From NCBI RefSeq assembly GCF_030369615.1, contig NZ_CP128494.1, positions 716,001-780,000 on the forward strand: DNA of 64,000 nt. Reading direction: 5' to 3'. Below the pieces are notes generated by a model. It ran no database searches. It had not been told where the DNA came from and saw only the letters and a list, made by a program, of their open reading frames with translations. Below are positions 26,584 to 37,121 of this stretch, piece by piece; position 1 is the stretch's first letter, and every line of letters begins with the position of its first letter. This DNA comes from Geobacillus stearothermophilus ATCC 12980. GTDB taxonomy: Bacteria > Bacillota > Bacilli > Bacillales > Anoxybacillaceae. Position numbers and translations under genes: made by a program.

Positions 26584-28161
26584 TTATTCACCTTTATTCG
26601 TTGTGTCATTCGGATCTGGGGTATAGTCCGATTTGTAATCGGTATATTTTACTTGTGTGACCATTCCGGCTGAAGCATGGTGCAAGTCATGGCAATGGAA
26701 CATCCAATTTCCCGGATTATCCGCTTTAAACGCGACGACATATTCTTCACCAGGGTTTACATTTAAGGAATCCTTTATCAATGGAGAGCCTGTGACCGGC
26801 TTGCCGTTTTTGCTTAACACTTGGAAGAAATGGCCGTGTAAATGCATCGGATGTACATCCGTAGGTGAATTGTTCACGATTTTTACTTTTACGAAATCTC
26901 CTGTCTTCACATGAATAGGCGCTGTGTCAGGATACGTTTTCCCATTAATCGTGAAAATCATGCCATTTTTGCCCATGGCCGTTCCTAAATCCATTGTATA
27001 CTCTACATCATATTTTTGGTCTAACGTAAATGGACCTGTCTCATATTTTCCGTATTTTGTAATATCTACCACAGGGAGATTTTCTTTTGCGTTCGCTTTG
27101 TCCGTATTGTTTGCTTGTCCTTCGTATTGAATTTTCACTTTCATGCCATCGGTACCTTTCATATTTCCGTGACATTCTAGTAACCATTCACCCGGGTTAT
27201 TGGCGATAAACTCAATGTCGTAGCGCTCACCCGGAGCAATACTTAAAAGTTCATCTTTGATTGGTTGCGGATCTTTTAACGGCTGCCCGTCAGTTGCGAC
27301 AATTTTAAACTCATGACCATGCAGGTGAAGTTTGTGGGCCATGTATCCTGCGTTTACAAGGCGAAGCCGCACCTTTTCGCCTTTCTTCACTTTTAAAGGT
27401 TTGACAGCGGAACCGCTTTTCCCGTTAATCGTGAAAATATCATACATATTCATATCATGGCCCATGCTGCTCATATCCATTTGTTGATTATCAGAGCTAT
27501 TTCCATTATTCATATTACTATGATCCATTCCACTCATATCCATATTTCCTTCATCCGGATTGCTCATCCATTCATCTAACACAAGTGTATAATCTCGATC
27601 TACTTTTTCTTCATTTTTCGGTTCTACGATTAATGTACCGTATAATCCCTTGTCCACTTGCTCGGCGCTTTTTTGATGGGAATGATAAAAATACGTTCCC
27701 GGCACGGTTGCTGTAAATTCATACGTAAACGTTTCACCCGGTTTAATGGCGTCCATCGTGACACCCGGTACTCCATCTTGGTTATTTGGAACAGGGTAGC
27801 CGTGCCAGTGAATCGTGATCGGTTCTGGCAATTCATTTTTTAAAACAATTTTCACATTATCCCCTTGCTTTACGCGGATTTGCGCACCGGGTACCGATCC
27901 ATTGTACGTGTAGACCGGGAGTTTGACTTGATCGTTGATTTGTAATAACGCTTCCTTCGCAGTAAGGTGAATTTCTTTCCCGGATAATACTTCTGTATTG
28001 GTTGCCAAAGGTAATTGCTGCTTGCTCGTTTCAGCGGAAGTATTTTCTTTTTCCATATTCATGCCGGACATGTCGTGTCCCTGCATGGAAGATGGATTTG
28101 AGCAAGCTGCGCCAATCGCTGCTACTCCTGCGAAAATGGCGCCAAGCAGCCATTTTTTCAT
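26584..28161 (-). CDS. multicopper oxidase lipoprotein (copper resistance / laccase type)
   Basis: A 525-residue three-cupredoxin oxidase. A lipobox (IGAAC) at the end of the signal peptide anchors it outside the cell. All four copper motifs are present: HWHG, YHSHQ, HPMHLHGH and HCHDLHHASAGM. Two Met/His-rich stretches (MQGHDMSGMNME near the N-terminus; a longer one rich in MDM, MDH and MGHDM near residue 240) resemble the Cu(I)-oxidising loops of CueO-type enzymes. I start it at 28161 after GGAGGG. It is convergent to copZ and probably oxidises Cu(I) to the less harmful Cu(II). Confidence 0.93.
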   Translation of the reverse strand: MKKWLLGAIFAGVAAIGAACSNPSSMQGHDMSGMNMEKENTSAETSKQQLPLATNTEVLSGKEIHLTAKEALLQINDQVKLPVYTYNGSVPGAQIRVKQGDNVKIVLKNELPEPITIHWHGYPVPNNQDGVPGVTMDAIKPGETFTYEFTATVPGTYFYHSHQKSAEQVDKGLYGTLIVEPKNEEKVDRDYTLVLDEWMSNPDEGNMDMSGMDHSNMNNGNSSDNQQMDMSSMGHDMNMYDIFTINGKSGSAVKPLKVKKGEKVRLRLVNAGYMAHKLHLHGHEFKIVATDGQPLKDPQPIKDELLSIAPGERYDIEFIANNPGEWLLECHGNMKGTDGMKVKIQYEGQANNTDKANAKENLPVVDITKYGKYETGPFTLDQKYDVEYTMDLGTAMGKNGMIFTINGKTYPDTAPIHVKTGDFVKVKIVNNSPTDVHPMHLHGHFFQVLSKNGKPVTGSPLIKDSLNVNPGEEYVVAFKADNPGNWMFHCHDLHHASAGMVTQVKYTDYKSDYTPDPNDTTNKGE

Positions 28162-28289
28162 GTCGTTTTCCCTCCTTAAGCTTGTAGTGGGAGATGCAAT
28201 GATATGATAAAAAATAGATGTGCAAAATGTATGGAGAAAATCGTTCAACTGAAATGTAAAAAAGGCAAGCGATTCGGATTCACCGATGT

Positions 28290-29180
28290 CTAACGGTGGT
28301 AGGTAATCGCCTGCCGTCCCATTTGAACCCAAGCGTCGATAAAGTCTTGTTTCGGCGCTTTTTGGTTTTTGACAGCGGTCAATGGATCATTGAAATAAAT
28401 GTACTGCTCATCGTATCCCGTAATGAGCACCGCGTGTTCCCGGTACGTGATTTTGATCGGGCCTTGCGGGGTTTGCCATTCCCGAAAGGCAGAGGGAGGA
28501 AGAGGACGAAAGGTGGTGTTGGTGATCACCCAAACCGGTGTGCCTTTGGCCAAGTATGTATAGATGTTCTCAAACGATTGCCCTGTTAAGTCGATGATTT
28601 GGTTAGGCAAGTACCGCTCAGCCAACTGCTTGATCGGCTTATGGTACACGCCGTATCCAGGCTTCGATAACGTATACATATCGCCGACAAACCCTTCATT
28701 TGGGTGGCCGTAAAACACTTGGCCATTTCGCACTTGATACGGAGTAGGATTTTTCTTGATTTGTTTCGCCAACGTCATCTTATCGACGCGAATGCCGGCA
28801 TGATTCAAGAGCATGGCCAAGCTGGTTACTTCGCATCCCCTCGGCAGTTCCGGAAGCTGAGACAAAAGGGGGGCGTCAATCAGGACGGATGTCCTTAGCG
28901 CTTGTTTCTTTGAAGAGGCAACTGATCGATTCGCCTCCTTTGCTTGATTGCTGGGGGACGGATTGGTTTCTCTGCTGTTTCTGTTCTGTATGAAGGCTTT
29001 GATGGCATCGCCTGTCTGGGCCGAACTTGCATAATAGGATAATGAGGCGGCCAATAGCAAGAAACAGGACATATACAATCCGAGCGACAGTTGATCCATC
29101 CTCCCGTTTAGAGGTCTTCTCAAGAGAACAAAACAAAGGGAAACGATGAGAAAAGTCAAAAAAAGGATAAACGCTAACAA
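28290..29180 (-). CDS. C39-like cysteine peptidase family membrane protein (YvpB type)
   Basis: About 296 residues: two N-terminal helices ([17 protein letters not shown] and [18 protein letters not shown]), a linker and an external papain-like domain. The catalytic triad can be read as Cys in [14 protein letters not shown], His in [11 protein letters not shown] and Asn in FNDPL. The start is uncertain; the TTG at 29180 has AAAGGAG eleven bases before it, while the frame continues to 29306 without a good site. Substrate is unknown. It is not clearly part of the copper locus. Confidence 0.8.
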   Translation of the reverse strand: MLAFILFLTFLIVSLCFVLLRRPLNGRMDQLSLGLYMSCFLLLAASLSYYASSAQTGDAIKAFIQNRNSRETNPSPSNQAKEANRSVASSKKQALRTSVLIDAPLLSQLPELPRGCEVTSLAMLLNHAGIRVDKMTLAKQIKKNPTPYQVRNGQVFYGHPNEGFVGDMYTLSKPGYGVYHKPIKQLAERYLPNQIIDLTGQSFENIYTYLAKGTPVWVITNTTFRPLPPSAFREWQTPQGPIKITYREHAVLITGYDEQYIYFNDPLTAVKNQKAPKQDFIDAWVQMGRQAITYHR

Positions 29181-29408
29181 GCCATTCTCAACTCCTTTAT
29201 AACACGTGTGTGTTTTTATCGTAACAGATCGATGTGCAAAAATGGTGAAATTCACACTTTCTCCATATTTTATCGTTAATATTATGAGAAACTGAAAATC
29301 TTGCAAGCAGTTTTCCTGAAAAAATGGAAACAGATTGTTTTTGAAACTTGATGTTGTGTACGATAGAATGAAAGTGTCTTTGTATAAATCATTTTAGTTT
29401 TAAACAAA

Positions 29409-31021
29409 GTAACTATTCACCCCAGTGCTAGTGTATAAAAAAGCCCAGCACAAATAGGGCATTTCGGTCATAGAAAATGCCCTAGGTAGCGGAAAGAACT
29501 CGATCGATCGTTTCGCCTGCCAACAGAAGACATAACGAATCCCACACGTTTTTTTCGTGTTTCGTCAGTGTGGAAACGATGCTTCTTGCGATGCAAAACG
29601 ACTGCGCGAATGTTTCTTCGCGAAATGTACCCGAAATGTTCTCTTTGACTTTAACCATGCGAAGATCGCGTTCGGCTTGGTTGTTGTCAAAGGGAACATG
29701 TACTTCACGTAAGAAACGCAGCGCTTCTTCCTTTCGTTTTTGAAGGCGTCGAACAAAAGCGAGTGCTTTTTTCGGAAGAGGCGTCATCGTTTCTAATCGG
29801 TGTTGTGCTCTTTCTAGGATGCGATCATACACTCGTTCCCACCGTCTCGCTTCTTCTTCGGAAAGTGCACCGTGATGGGCTTCGACGGCTTGCTTGGCGG
29901 CTAACAGAAACGTGGTCATGCGCATCGCCCACGTATGCCCCTGTTCGATGAATCCTTTTAACTCACGCAAATGGTGGGCATGACAAAGGGCATGGGTGGC
30001 ATGTGTGTATTTCGGATACGTACCGAACGCATCGTGCATCATCGTCCCTTCATATCGGGGAAGAATCCCGATCTCATCGGTCGCTTTTTTTCCACGAGAA
30101 GCGTGAGGAGCCAAGTATGTATATCTCGATGTACACGCGACATGCACCCATGCGAGTTTCCCATTGATGCGCAAACTCGTTTCATCGACATGCAGGATGT
30201 TGGATTCAAGTAAGGCGTCTTCGATGATGTCCATATTTGATTCCAGCGCTTCGCGTCCTCGTTTCACCATATTGGCAAGGGTTCCTGTACTAATCGAGTG
30301 TTGATATAACGCTTCGATTGTATCACTTAAACGCTTGTACGGGATCAATTGGATATGATGTAAATAAACAACGAGCGCCGTGAGCCGTGGACCGTATTGC
30401 ACATGATTCGTGACATGGGATGGGAATTCGGCTTGTTGCACGCATCGACAATGTGGACACGATTTCACTTCACGTTCATGTTGTGTCACCTCGATCGCCA
30501 CAGGAGGGACATCAAACACTTGACGGATATCGACTTTGAACGGTTTGACTTCACGCAAAGAAGCTCCACATCCTTGACACGTATGCACACGGTGGACGAC
30601 ACGATGATGTGGATGTTCCACTTGACGGAGCGTCTTCCCCTCATGTCCCTCTTGCCCACCAGGCTTTTTGCCAGACGGCTCGCGGGAGGAACGCTTTTTC
30701 TCAAAACGGTCAGAAGATGGGGGCAAATGGCTATTGGAGCTGTTTTTTTTCGTGCGTGCTTCCAGCTCTTGAACACGGTACTTCAGTTGTTCATTTTCTT
30801 TGCGTAGCTGTTTGTTTTCGTGACGCAAATGTTCATTTTCTTGAATGAGTTGATGAATGAGCTGTTTTTGTTGTTGAACTTTGCCGATTAAGCTCTCAAC
30901 TGTAAATACAGCTTGTTGTACCGTCAACATGCGATTCACCTCCTTGTCTATCAATATTCACATCATAGACAAGGAAAGAAGAAAATATTCAGCTCACTTT
31001 ATGATGTGGCTGAATAGTTAC
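29409..31021 (-). mobile_element. IS66-family insertion sequence, ISBst12-like, copy 2
   Basis: 1613 bp, same ends and same encoded protein as copy 1 (10126-11738), in the same orientation. Flanked by a perfect 8-bp duplication TAAACAAA (29401-29408 and 31022-31029). It lies 67 bases upstream of the asnB start and separates that gene from its original promoter region. Confidence 0.95.
29482..30954 (-). CDS. IS66-family transposase (TnpC type), ISBst12-like
   Basis: A 490-residue protein identical to that at 10199-11671: N-terminal leucine-zipper-like coiled coil, zinc-binding CQGCG/CPHC pairs and the IS66 DDE core. The frame is intact with an AGGAGG ribosome-binding site. Identity of the two copies points to very recent transposition. 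Confidence 0.95.
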   Translation of the reverse strand: MIDKEVNRMLTVQQAVFTVESLIGKVQQQKQLIHQLIQENEHLRHENKQLRKENEQLKYRVQELEARTKKNSSNSHLPPSSDRFEKKRSSREPSGKKPGGQEGHEGKTLRQVEHPHHRVVHRVHTCQGCGASLREVKPFKVDIRQVFDVPPVAIEVTQHEREVKSCPHCRCVQQAEFPSHVTNHVQYGPRLTALVVYLHHIQLIPYKRLSDTIEALYQHSISTGTLANMVKRGREALESNMDIIEDALLESNILHVDETSLRINGKLAWVHVACTSRYTYLAPHASRGKKATDEIGILPRYEGTMMHDAFGTYPKYTHATHALCHAHHLRELKGFIEQGHTWAMRMTTFLLAAKQAVEAHHGALSEEEARRWERVYDRILERAQHRLETMTPLPKKALAFVRRLQKRKEEALRFLREVHVPFDNNQAERDLRMVKVKENISGTFREETFAQSFCIARSIVSTLTKHEKNVWDSLCLLLAGETIDRVLSAT

Positions 31022-31088
31022 TAAACAAAAAGGTTTTTGGTGTTGTTTTTGGATTCTTCTTAGCAAAGTGGGGGGGACAATCATCGCC

Positions 31089-32997
31089 ATGTGCGGTTTT
31101 ATTGGCTGTATTCATGATCGCCCAAGAGCGATTGAGCAAACATGGAAAACAACGTTGGTGGAGATGAACCGCCTGATTACCCATCGCGGCCCCGACGATG
31201 AGGGGTATTTTTTTGATGACTACGTGAGTTTTGGTTTTCGGCGTTTGAGCATCATCGATCTGGAGGCGGGACATCAGCCGCTGTCTTATGAAAACGATCG
31301 ATATTGGATCATTTTTAACGGGGAAATTTACAACTATCTTGAATTGCGGGAAGAGCTGGCGGCGAAAGGATATTCGTTTGCGACGCATTCGGATACCGAG
31401 GTGATTGTCGCCCTTTACAGCGCCGAAAAAGAAAAAGCGGTCGAAAAGCTGCGCGGGATGTTTGCGTTTGTCATTTGGGACAAGCAAGAGAAAACGGTGT
31501 TTGCGGCGCGCGATCCGTTCGGCATTAAGCCGTTTTTTTTATGCGGAGCAAGGAGACCGCACGTTTTTCGCTTCGGAAAAGAAAAGCATCTTGCTGGCCC
31601 TCGGACAGGAATCGCCAAACGGTGATTCCCTGCAGCATTATTTAACATTCCAATATGTCCCTGAGCCGCTGACGATGTCGGCCGGCATTTACAAGCTGGA
31701 GCCGGGGCATTATCTCAAGAAAAAAGTCGGAAAACCGCTCACCATTCATCGTTATTGGAAGGCATCCTTCGAGCCCATTCGCCAATCGGAAGAGGAGCTT
31801 GTAAAGAAAATCCGCGATGCGCTGTTTGATTCGGTCAACGTCCATATGCGCAGCGATGTGCCGGTCGGTGCGTTTTTGTCGGGAGGCATTGATTCATCGT
31901 TCATCGTCGCCATCGCGAAACAATTCCATCCGCACCTGAAGACATTTTCCGTCGGGTTTGAGCGGGAAGGGTTCAGTGAAATCGATGTCGCAAAAGAAAC
32001 CGCAGAGAAGCTTGGGGTAGACAACATTAGCTATGTCATCTCACCGCAGGAGTATATGGAAGAGCTGCCGAAAATTATGTGGCATATGGACGATCCGCTT
32101 GCCGATCCTGCGGCGGTGCCGCTTTATTTTGTCGCTCGTGAGGCGAGAAAGCATGTCACGGTTGTGCTTTCCGGCGAGGGGGCGGACGAGCTGTTCGGCG
32201 GTTACAACATTTACCGCGAACCAGAGTCGTTGCGGCTGTTTGCGCGCATGCCAAACATCGTAAAAGCGGTGTTGCGGGTGATCGCGAAGATGCTTCCGGA
32301 CGGGATGAAAGGAAAAAGCTTTTTGGAGCGCGGAACGACGCCGCTTGAAGAACGGTATGTCGGCAATGCGAAAATCTATAGCGAAAAGGAAAAAGCGGCG
32401 TTGCTCAAAACGTACCGAGGAGGGTGCGAATATACGGCGGTGACGGCTCCGTTTTACCGCGAAACGCTTCATGACCCACCCGTCAACCGGATGCAGTATA
32501 TTGATCTTCATACATGGCTAAGGGGCGATATTTTAGTCAAAGCGGACAAAATGACGATGGCCCATTCGCTTGAGCTGCGCGTTCCCTTTTTAGACAAAAA
32601 GGTATTTGAGGTTGCTAGGCAAATCGCCCCTGACATGAAAACCGCCAACGGCACAACGAAATATATTTTACGTAAAGCCGCCGAAGGCATCGTACCGGAT
32701 CATGTGTTAAACCGGAAAAAATTAGGGTTTCCCGTGCCGATTCGCCACTGGCTGAAAAACGAAATGTATGACTGGGCGAGACAGCTCATCAACGAAAGCG
32801 AAACTGATCATCTGTTCCATAAGGACGTGCTCTATCGGCTGCTGGATGAACATGCCCGCCACAAGGCGGATCATAGCCGCAAGCTGTGGACGGTCTTGGC
32901 GTTTATGGTTTGGCATCAAGTCTATGTGGAAAAGAAGTACGATTTTGCTCCATCCGTACAAAACGAGAAGCGGCCAGCGTCTGTTTTGGAGGCGTAG
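31089..32997 (+). pseudogene. asnB: glutamine-hydrolysing asparagine synthetase, one-base frameshift
   Basis: It encodes MCGFIGCIHD, with Cys2 as the glutaminase nucleophile, then the Ntn amidotransferase domain and the synthetase domain (PP-loop LSGGIDSSFIVA; later SGEGADELFGGY). About 635 residues are expected, as for Bacillus AsnB. After residue 150 the frame breaks: eight T at 31533-31540 where seven would read FFYAEQGDRTFF. The rest is open to 32997. It may be a real mutation, a slippage site or an assembly error. ISBst12-like copy 2 sits just upstream. Confidence 0.9.
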
Positions 32998-33011
32998 CAG
33001 GGAAACGACAG

Positions 33012-33045
33012 GGCGTTCTAAGGGCGACACCTAGAACGCCTTTTT
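33012..33045 (+). terminator. asnB terminator
   Basis: GGCGTTCTA and TAGAACGCC form a nine-base stem followed by TTTTT, just after the asnB stop. Confidence 0.92.
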
Positions 33046-33204
33046 CGATGGTGCGGACAGTTTCCTTGCCTTTGGCGAAGCGAAAGAGAAAATTTGCTTT
33101 CTCCCGCTCTTGCAATTTTCCCAGTTTTGGTATATGCTTGTTCCATCAGGATGCTAAACTACTATATATTGGTTTTGAGGTCTTTTTTTACAACTACATA
33201 TTGT

Positions 33205-33395
33205 TCTGCTAAGCAACGGTGTCCATCAGGACTTAATAGGGAATCCGGTGCGAATCCGGAACTGCCCCCGCAACTGTATGTGCGGACGAAATGGGATGGC
33301 CACTGGCGGCAAGAGCCATTCGGCGCGCCGCTGGGAAGGCCCCAAAGTAGGACGATGCACGAGTCAGGAGACCTGCCTTGCTTGGAACGTTTCAT
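33205..33395 (+). promoter_or_regulatory. cobalamin (B12) riboswitch
   Basis: The leader contains the expected elements in order: AAGCAACGGTG, AATAGGGAATCCGGTG, CCGGAACTGCCCCCGCAACTG, the B12 box with GCCGCTGGGAAGGCC, and GAGTCAGGAGACCTGCC. Cobalamin riboswitches shut genes off when adenosylcobalamin is abundant. A terminator follows before the start of the reductase. The natural reading is that this B12-independent reductase is made only when B12 is scarce. Confidence 0.96.
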
Positions 33396-33475
33396 GTTCT
33401 TCGGGGTGTGAGAAGATGAAACGATAGGGGAAAAGAACAAGGAGTTCGTCTGCCTTTTTTCGTCTGTCGTTTCAT

Positions 33476-33503
33476 CCGCTCGCCTGCCCGAGCGGATTTT
33501 TTT
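33476..33503 (+). terminator. B12 riboswitch expression-platform terminator
   Basis: CCGCTCG-CCTGCC-CGAGCGG then A and seven T. It ends 21 bases before the reductase start and probably forms when the aptamer is occupied. Confidence 0.9.
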
Positions 33504-33524
33504 ATGGAAGGAGAGAAGAAACGA

Positions 33525-35807
33525 ATGACCACATTGACGAAAACGATCATCCTCGATGATCAAGGGAAGTCGGTTTCGTTTTCACGTGAAGAGTTTGTGT
33601 CGCTGATTGGGCAAGCCGCGGCTGGATTCGGCCGTCTGTCGCTTGATGAATACGTCGAGCGTGTTTGGCAGCTTCTTAGCCGAAAGGAGTCCGTCACGGT
33701 AGAACAGCTGCACCAAACGGCTATTTTGGAAGGACTTTCTTACATTGATGAAGAGGAGCCGGACTGGACGTTTGTGTGCGCCCGGCTGTATTTGCGGCAA
33801 TTGTACCGCGAGGCGGCACGGCAGCGCGGGTACGAGGAACGCGAGCGGTATGGCGATTTCTACTCGCTGCTTGTTGCGCTGACGGAACAAGGGGTGTACA
33901 GTCCGTTCTTGCTTGAACGTTATACGAAAGAAGAAGTCGACGCCATCGGTGCATTTCTTGATCCGGAGAAGGACAAGCTGTTTACGTACATTGGGCTGCG
34001 CACGCTCGCGGACCGGTATTTGGCCCGCGATTATGAGCGGCGGTTGTATGAATTGCCGCAGGAGCGGTTTTTGGTCATTGCCATGACGCTCATGGCGAAT
34101 GAACCGCAAAAGCGGCGCCTTGCGCTCGTGAAGGAAGCGTATTGGGCGTTAAGCAACTTATACATGACCGTGGCGACGCCGACGCTTGCCAACGCTGGGA
34201 AGTCGTACGGCCAGCTCTCAAGCTGCTTTGTCGATACGGTCGATGACAGCTTGCAAGGAATTTATGACAGCAACACCGACATCGCCAATTTGTCGAAATC
34301 GGGCGGCGGCATCGGCGTCTATTTAGGCAAAATCCGGTCGCGCGGCAGCGACATCAAAGGATTCAAAGGGGTCTCCTCCGGCGTCATCCCGTGGATGAAG
34401 CAGTTGAACAATACAGCGGTGAGCGTCGATCAGTTGGGACAGCGAAAAGGAGCCATTTCCGTCTATTTGGATGTATGGCATAAAGACATTTTTGCGTTTC
34501 TCGATGCGCGGCTCAACAACGGCGACGAACGGCTGCGGACGCATGATTTGTTCACCGGCGTGTGCATCCCTGATTTGTTCATGGAGCAAGTCGAACAGCG
34601 CGGCGACTGGTACTTGTTTGATCCGCATGAAGTGCGGAAGGTGATGGGGTTTAGCTTGGAAGATTTTTATGATGAGGAAAAAGGGCGCGGGAGTTTCCGC
34701 GAGAAATATTGGCAATGCGTCAACGAACCAAGGCTGTCGAAAGAAAAAGTGCCGGCGATCGACGTGATGAAAAGCATTATGCGCAGCCAGCTCGAGTCGG
34801 GGACGCCGTTTATGTTTTACCGCGATGAAGTGAACCGGCAAAACCCGAACCGCCATCTCGGGATGATCTACTGCAGCAACCTTTGCACGGAAATCGCGCA
34901 AAACCAAAGCCCGACAGTGACGAAGCGGCAATATGTGAAAGACGGGACGATCATCATTGAGAAAATCCCAGGCGATTTTGTCGTCTGCAACTTATCGTCG
35001 ATCAACTTGGCGCGGGCGGTGACCGACGGCGTTTTGGCGCGGCTGATCCCGATTCAAATGCGGATGCTCGATAATGTCATTGATTTAAACAATATCCCTG
35101 TGCTGCAAGCCGGCCTGACGAACGAAAAATACCGCGCTGTCGGGCTTGGAACCTTTGGCTGGCATCATTTGTTGGCGTTAAAAGGCATTCGCTGGGAGTC
35201 GGACGAAGCGGTCCGCTATGCCGACGAGCTGTATGAAACGATCGCGTATTTGGCGATTCAAGCGAGCATGGAGCTCGCCAAAGAGAAAGGGAGCTACCCG
35301 GCGTTTCCGGGGTCGGACTGGCAGACAGGCGCTTATTTTGAGCGGCGCGGCTACGAAAGCCACGGTGAATTGGATTGGGATCGGCTGAAGCAAGACGTGG
35401 CCCGCTATGGGATGCGAAACGGCTATGTGATGGCGGTGGCGCCGAACGCCTCGACGTCGATCATCGCCGGCAGTACAGCGAGCATTGACCCGATTTTCTT
35501 AAAAGTGTACGCCGAGGAAAAGAAAGATTATAAGATTCCCGTTACGGTGCCGGATTTAAACGAACAGACGACATGGTATTACAAATCGGCGTACCATATC
35601 GACCAGCGCTGGAGCATCAAGCAAAACGCCGCCCGCCAGCGCCATGTCGACCAAGCCATCTCCTTTAACTTCTACGTCGTGAACACGATTAAGGCAAAAG
35701 AGCTGCTCGATTTGCATTTGACGGCGTGGAAATCGGGGCTGAAAACGACGTATTACGTGCGTTCGACATCGGGGACGATCGACGAGTGCGATTCTTGCGC
35801 GAGCTGA
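33525..35807 (+). CDS. nrdE: class I ribonucleoside-diphosphate reductase, alpha subunit
   Basis: A 760-residue large subunit that reduces ribonucleotides to deoxyribonucleotides. An ATP-cone covers the first 90 residues. The core has the substrate-site cysteine in YGQLSSCFVDT, the active-site loop NLCTEI with its flanking NPNRHLGMIYCS, and MAVAPNASTSIIAGSTASID. The C-terminal redox pair is CDSCAS. I start it at 33525 (MTTLTK) after GAAGGAGAG. The small subunit follows. nrdI and nrdH are absent here. Expression is governed by the upstream cobalamin riboswitch. Whether it is best called NrdA or NrdE is not settled by sequence alone. Confidence 0.94.
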   Translation: MTTLTKTIILDDQGKSVSFSREEFVSLIGQAAAGFGRLSLDEYVERVWQLLSRKESVTVEQLHQTAILEGLSYIDEEEPDWTFVCARLYLRQLYREAARQRGYEERERYGDFYSLLVALTEQGVYSPFLLERYTKEEVDAIGAFLDPEKDKLFTYIGLRTLADRYLARDYERRLYELPQERFLVIAMTLMANEPQKRRLALVKEAYWALSNLYMTVATPTLANAGKSYGQLSSCFVDTVDDSLQGIYDSNTDIANLSKSGGGIGVYLGKIRSRGSDIKGFKGVSSGVIPWMKQLNNTAVSVDQLGQRKGAISVYLDVWHKDIFAFLDARLNNGDERLRTHDLFTGVCIPDLFMEQVEQRGDWYLFDPHEVRKVMGFSLEDFYDEEKGRGSFREKYWQCVNEPRLSKEKVPAIDVMKSIMRSQLESGTPFMFYRDEVNRQNPNRHLGMIYCSNLCTEIAQNQSPTVTKRQYVKDGTIIIEKIPGDFVVCNLSSINLARAVTDGVLARLIPIQMRMLDNVIDLNNIPVLQAGLTNEKYRAVGLGTFGWHHLLALKGIRWESDEAVRYADELYETIAYLAIQASMELAKEKGSYPAFPGSDWQTGAYFERRGYESHGELDWDRLKQDVARYGMRNGYVMAVAPNASTSIIAGSTASIDPIFLKVYAEEKKDYKIPVTVPDLNEQTTWYYKSAYHIDQRWSIKQNAARQRHVDQAISFNFYVVNTIKAKELLDLHLTAWKSGLKTTYYVRSTSGTIDECDSCAS

Positions 35808-35881
35808 CGGTCTTCCCCCAGACGTTGCCGATTCCGGGGAAAGATTCACGCCGAAGCTTAGCTGAAAGGGAGGAATGGATC

Positions 35882-36921
35882 ATGACAATCAGCTTAGTCA
35901 AACGGCCGATTATGGATCCAGAGGCGCCGAACCGTTCGACGGGCATTATCAACGGCCGCTGCTCGAATGTGTTGAACTGGGACGATATCGCCTACCCATG
36001 GGCGTATGCGAAATATAAGCGAATGCTCGCCAACTTTTGGACGCCGTTTGAAATCAATATGGCCCAAGATGTGAAGCAGTTTCCGCAGCTGACCGCCCGC
36101 GAGCAGGATGCGTTTTTGAAAATCATTGGACTCTTGGCGCTGCTTGACAGCATCCAAACCGACTACGCCGGACGTGTCGCTGATTACATTACGGACCCGA
36201 GCATCAATGCGCTCATGATCATGCTCGCCCAGCAGGAAGTCATTCACAACCATTCCTATTCGTACGTGCTCTCGAGCCTTGTGCCGAAAGCAAAGCAGAT
36301 GAAGTATTCGACTTTTGGCGAAACGAACCGACGCTACGCAAGCGGAACGATTTTGTGACGAACGGCTACAAGGCGTTTGCCGAAGAGCCGAACGTGGAGA
36401 ACTTGCTGCGGTCGATCGTCTTTGACGTTATTTTAGAAGGATTGTTTTTCTACTCGGGGTTCGCCTTTTTCTACAACCTCGCGCGCCAGCAAAAAATGGT
36501 GGCGACGAGCACGATGATCAATTACATCAACCGTGACGAGCACATTCATGTTGATTTGTTTACAAAAATTTTCAAGGAAGTGTTGAACGAATACCCAGAG
36601 TATCGGACGCCGGAGCTTGCCGATTTCGTCCGGAACACGTTTATGAAAGCGGCAGAGCTGGAAATCGAATGGGCTCGGGAAATCATTGGGAATGACATCG
36701 ATGGCATCGACTTGGCTGATTTGGAAGCGTACATTAAGTTTTACGCCAACGTCCGCGCCCACCAGCTCGGATTTGACCGCCCGTTTGACGGCTACCGGAC
36801 GAACCCGCTCCGCTGGATTAAAGCGTATGAAGAAGTTGACCTTGGCAAATCAGACTTCTTCGAGCAAAAACCACGCCAGTATACGAAAGTACAAGTCGAT
36901 AATGGGTTTGATGAGCTGTAA
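35882..36921 (+). pseudogene. nrdF: class I ribonucleotide reductase, beta subunit, one-base frameshift
   Basis: A radical-generating subunit of about 346 residues if read through. Metal ligands and radical site are visible: ALLDSIQTDY, QQEVIHNHSY (Glu, His and the radical Tyr seven residues after the Glu), VILEGLFFYSGF and RDEHIHVDLF. The frame breaks at 36313-36316: four T where five would give STFWRNEPTLRKRNDFV. The remainder runs in frame to 36921. The start at 35882 follows AAAGGGAGG. Either the gene is dead or the missing T is an assembly error; without it the alpha subunit has no partner here. Confidence 0.88.
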
Positions 36922-36927
36922 GGAAAC

Positions 36928-36959
36928 CCGCGTTGGGGCATCGTCCAACGCGGTTTTTT
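36928..36959 (+). terminator. nrd operon terminator
   Basis: CCGCGTTGG and CCAACGCGG around GGCATCGT, then six T. Immediately after the beta-subunit stop. Confidence 0.93.
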
Positions 36960-37121
36960 GCCGGAAAACATGATTAACGGAGGGATTCTCGCTGCATTAT
37001 ACAATGGGGAAGAGAAAAGGAAAAGAGATGTTGCGGTTTGTTGTCGGACGGTAGGCTTGGGCGCCTTACCTTGGTATAATGAGAAAAAACTTGCTTTTGA
37101 ATGCGAAAGGGGACGGGAGAA

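Noticed and set aside
10126..31021. A composite transposon made of the two IS66 copies carrying the copper genes
   Set aside because: Each copy has its own, different 8-bp duplication, so they inserted one by one. The interior also contains attR and other chromosomal genes.
31533..31540. Programmed frameshifting in asnB
   Set aside because: AsnB is not known to use it, and three other genes nearby have similar homopolymer breaks, so mutation or sequencing error is simpler.
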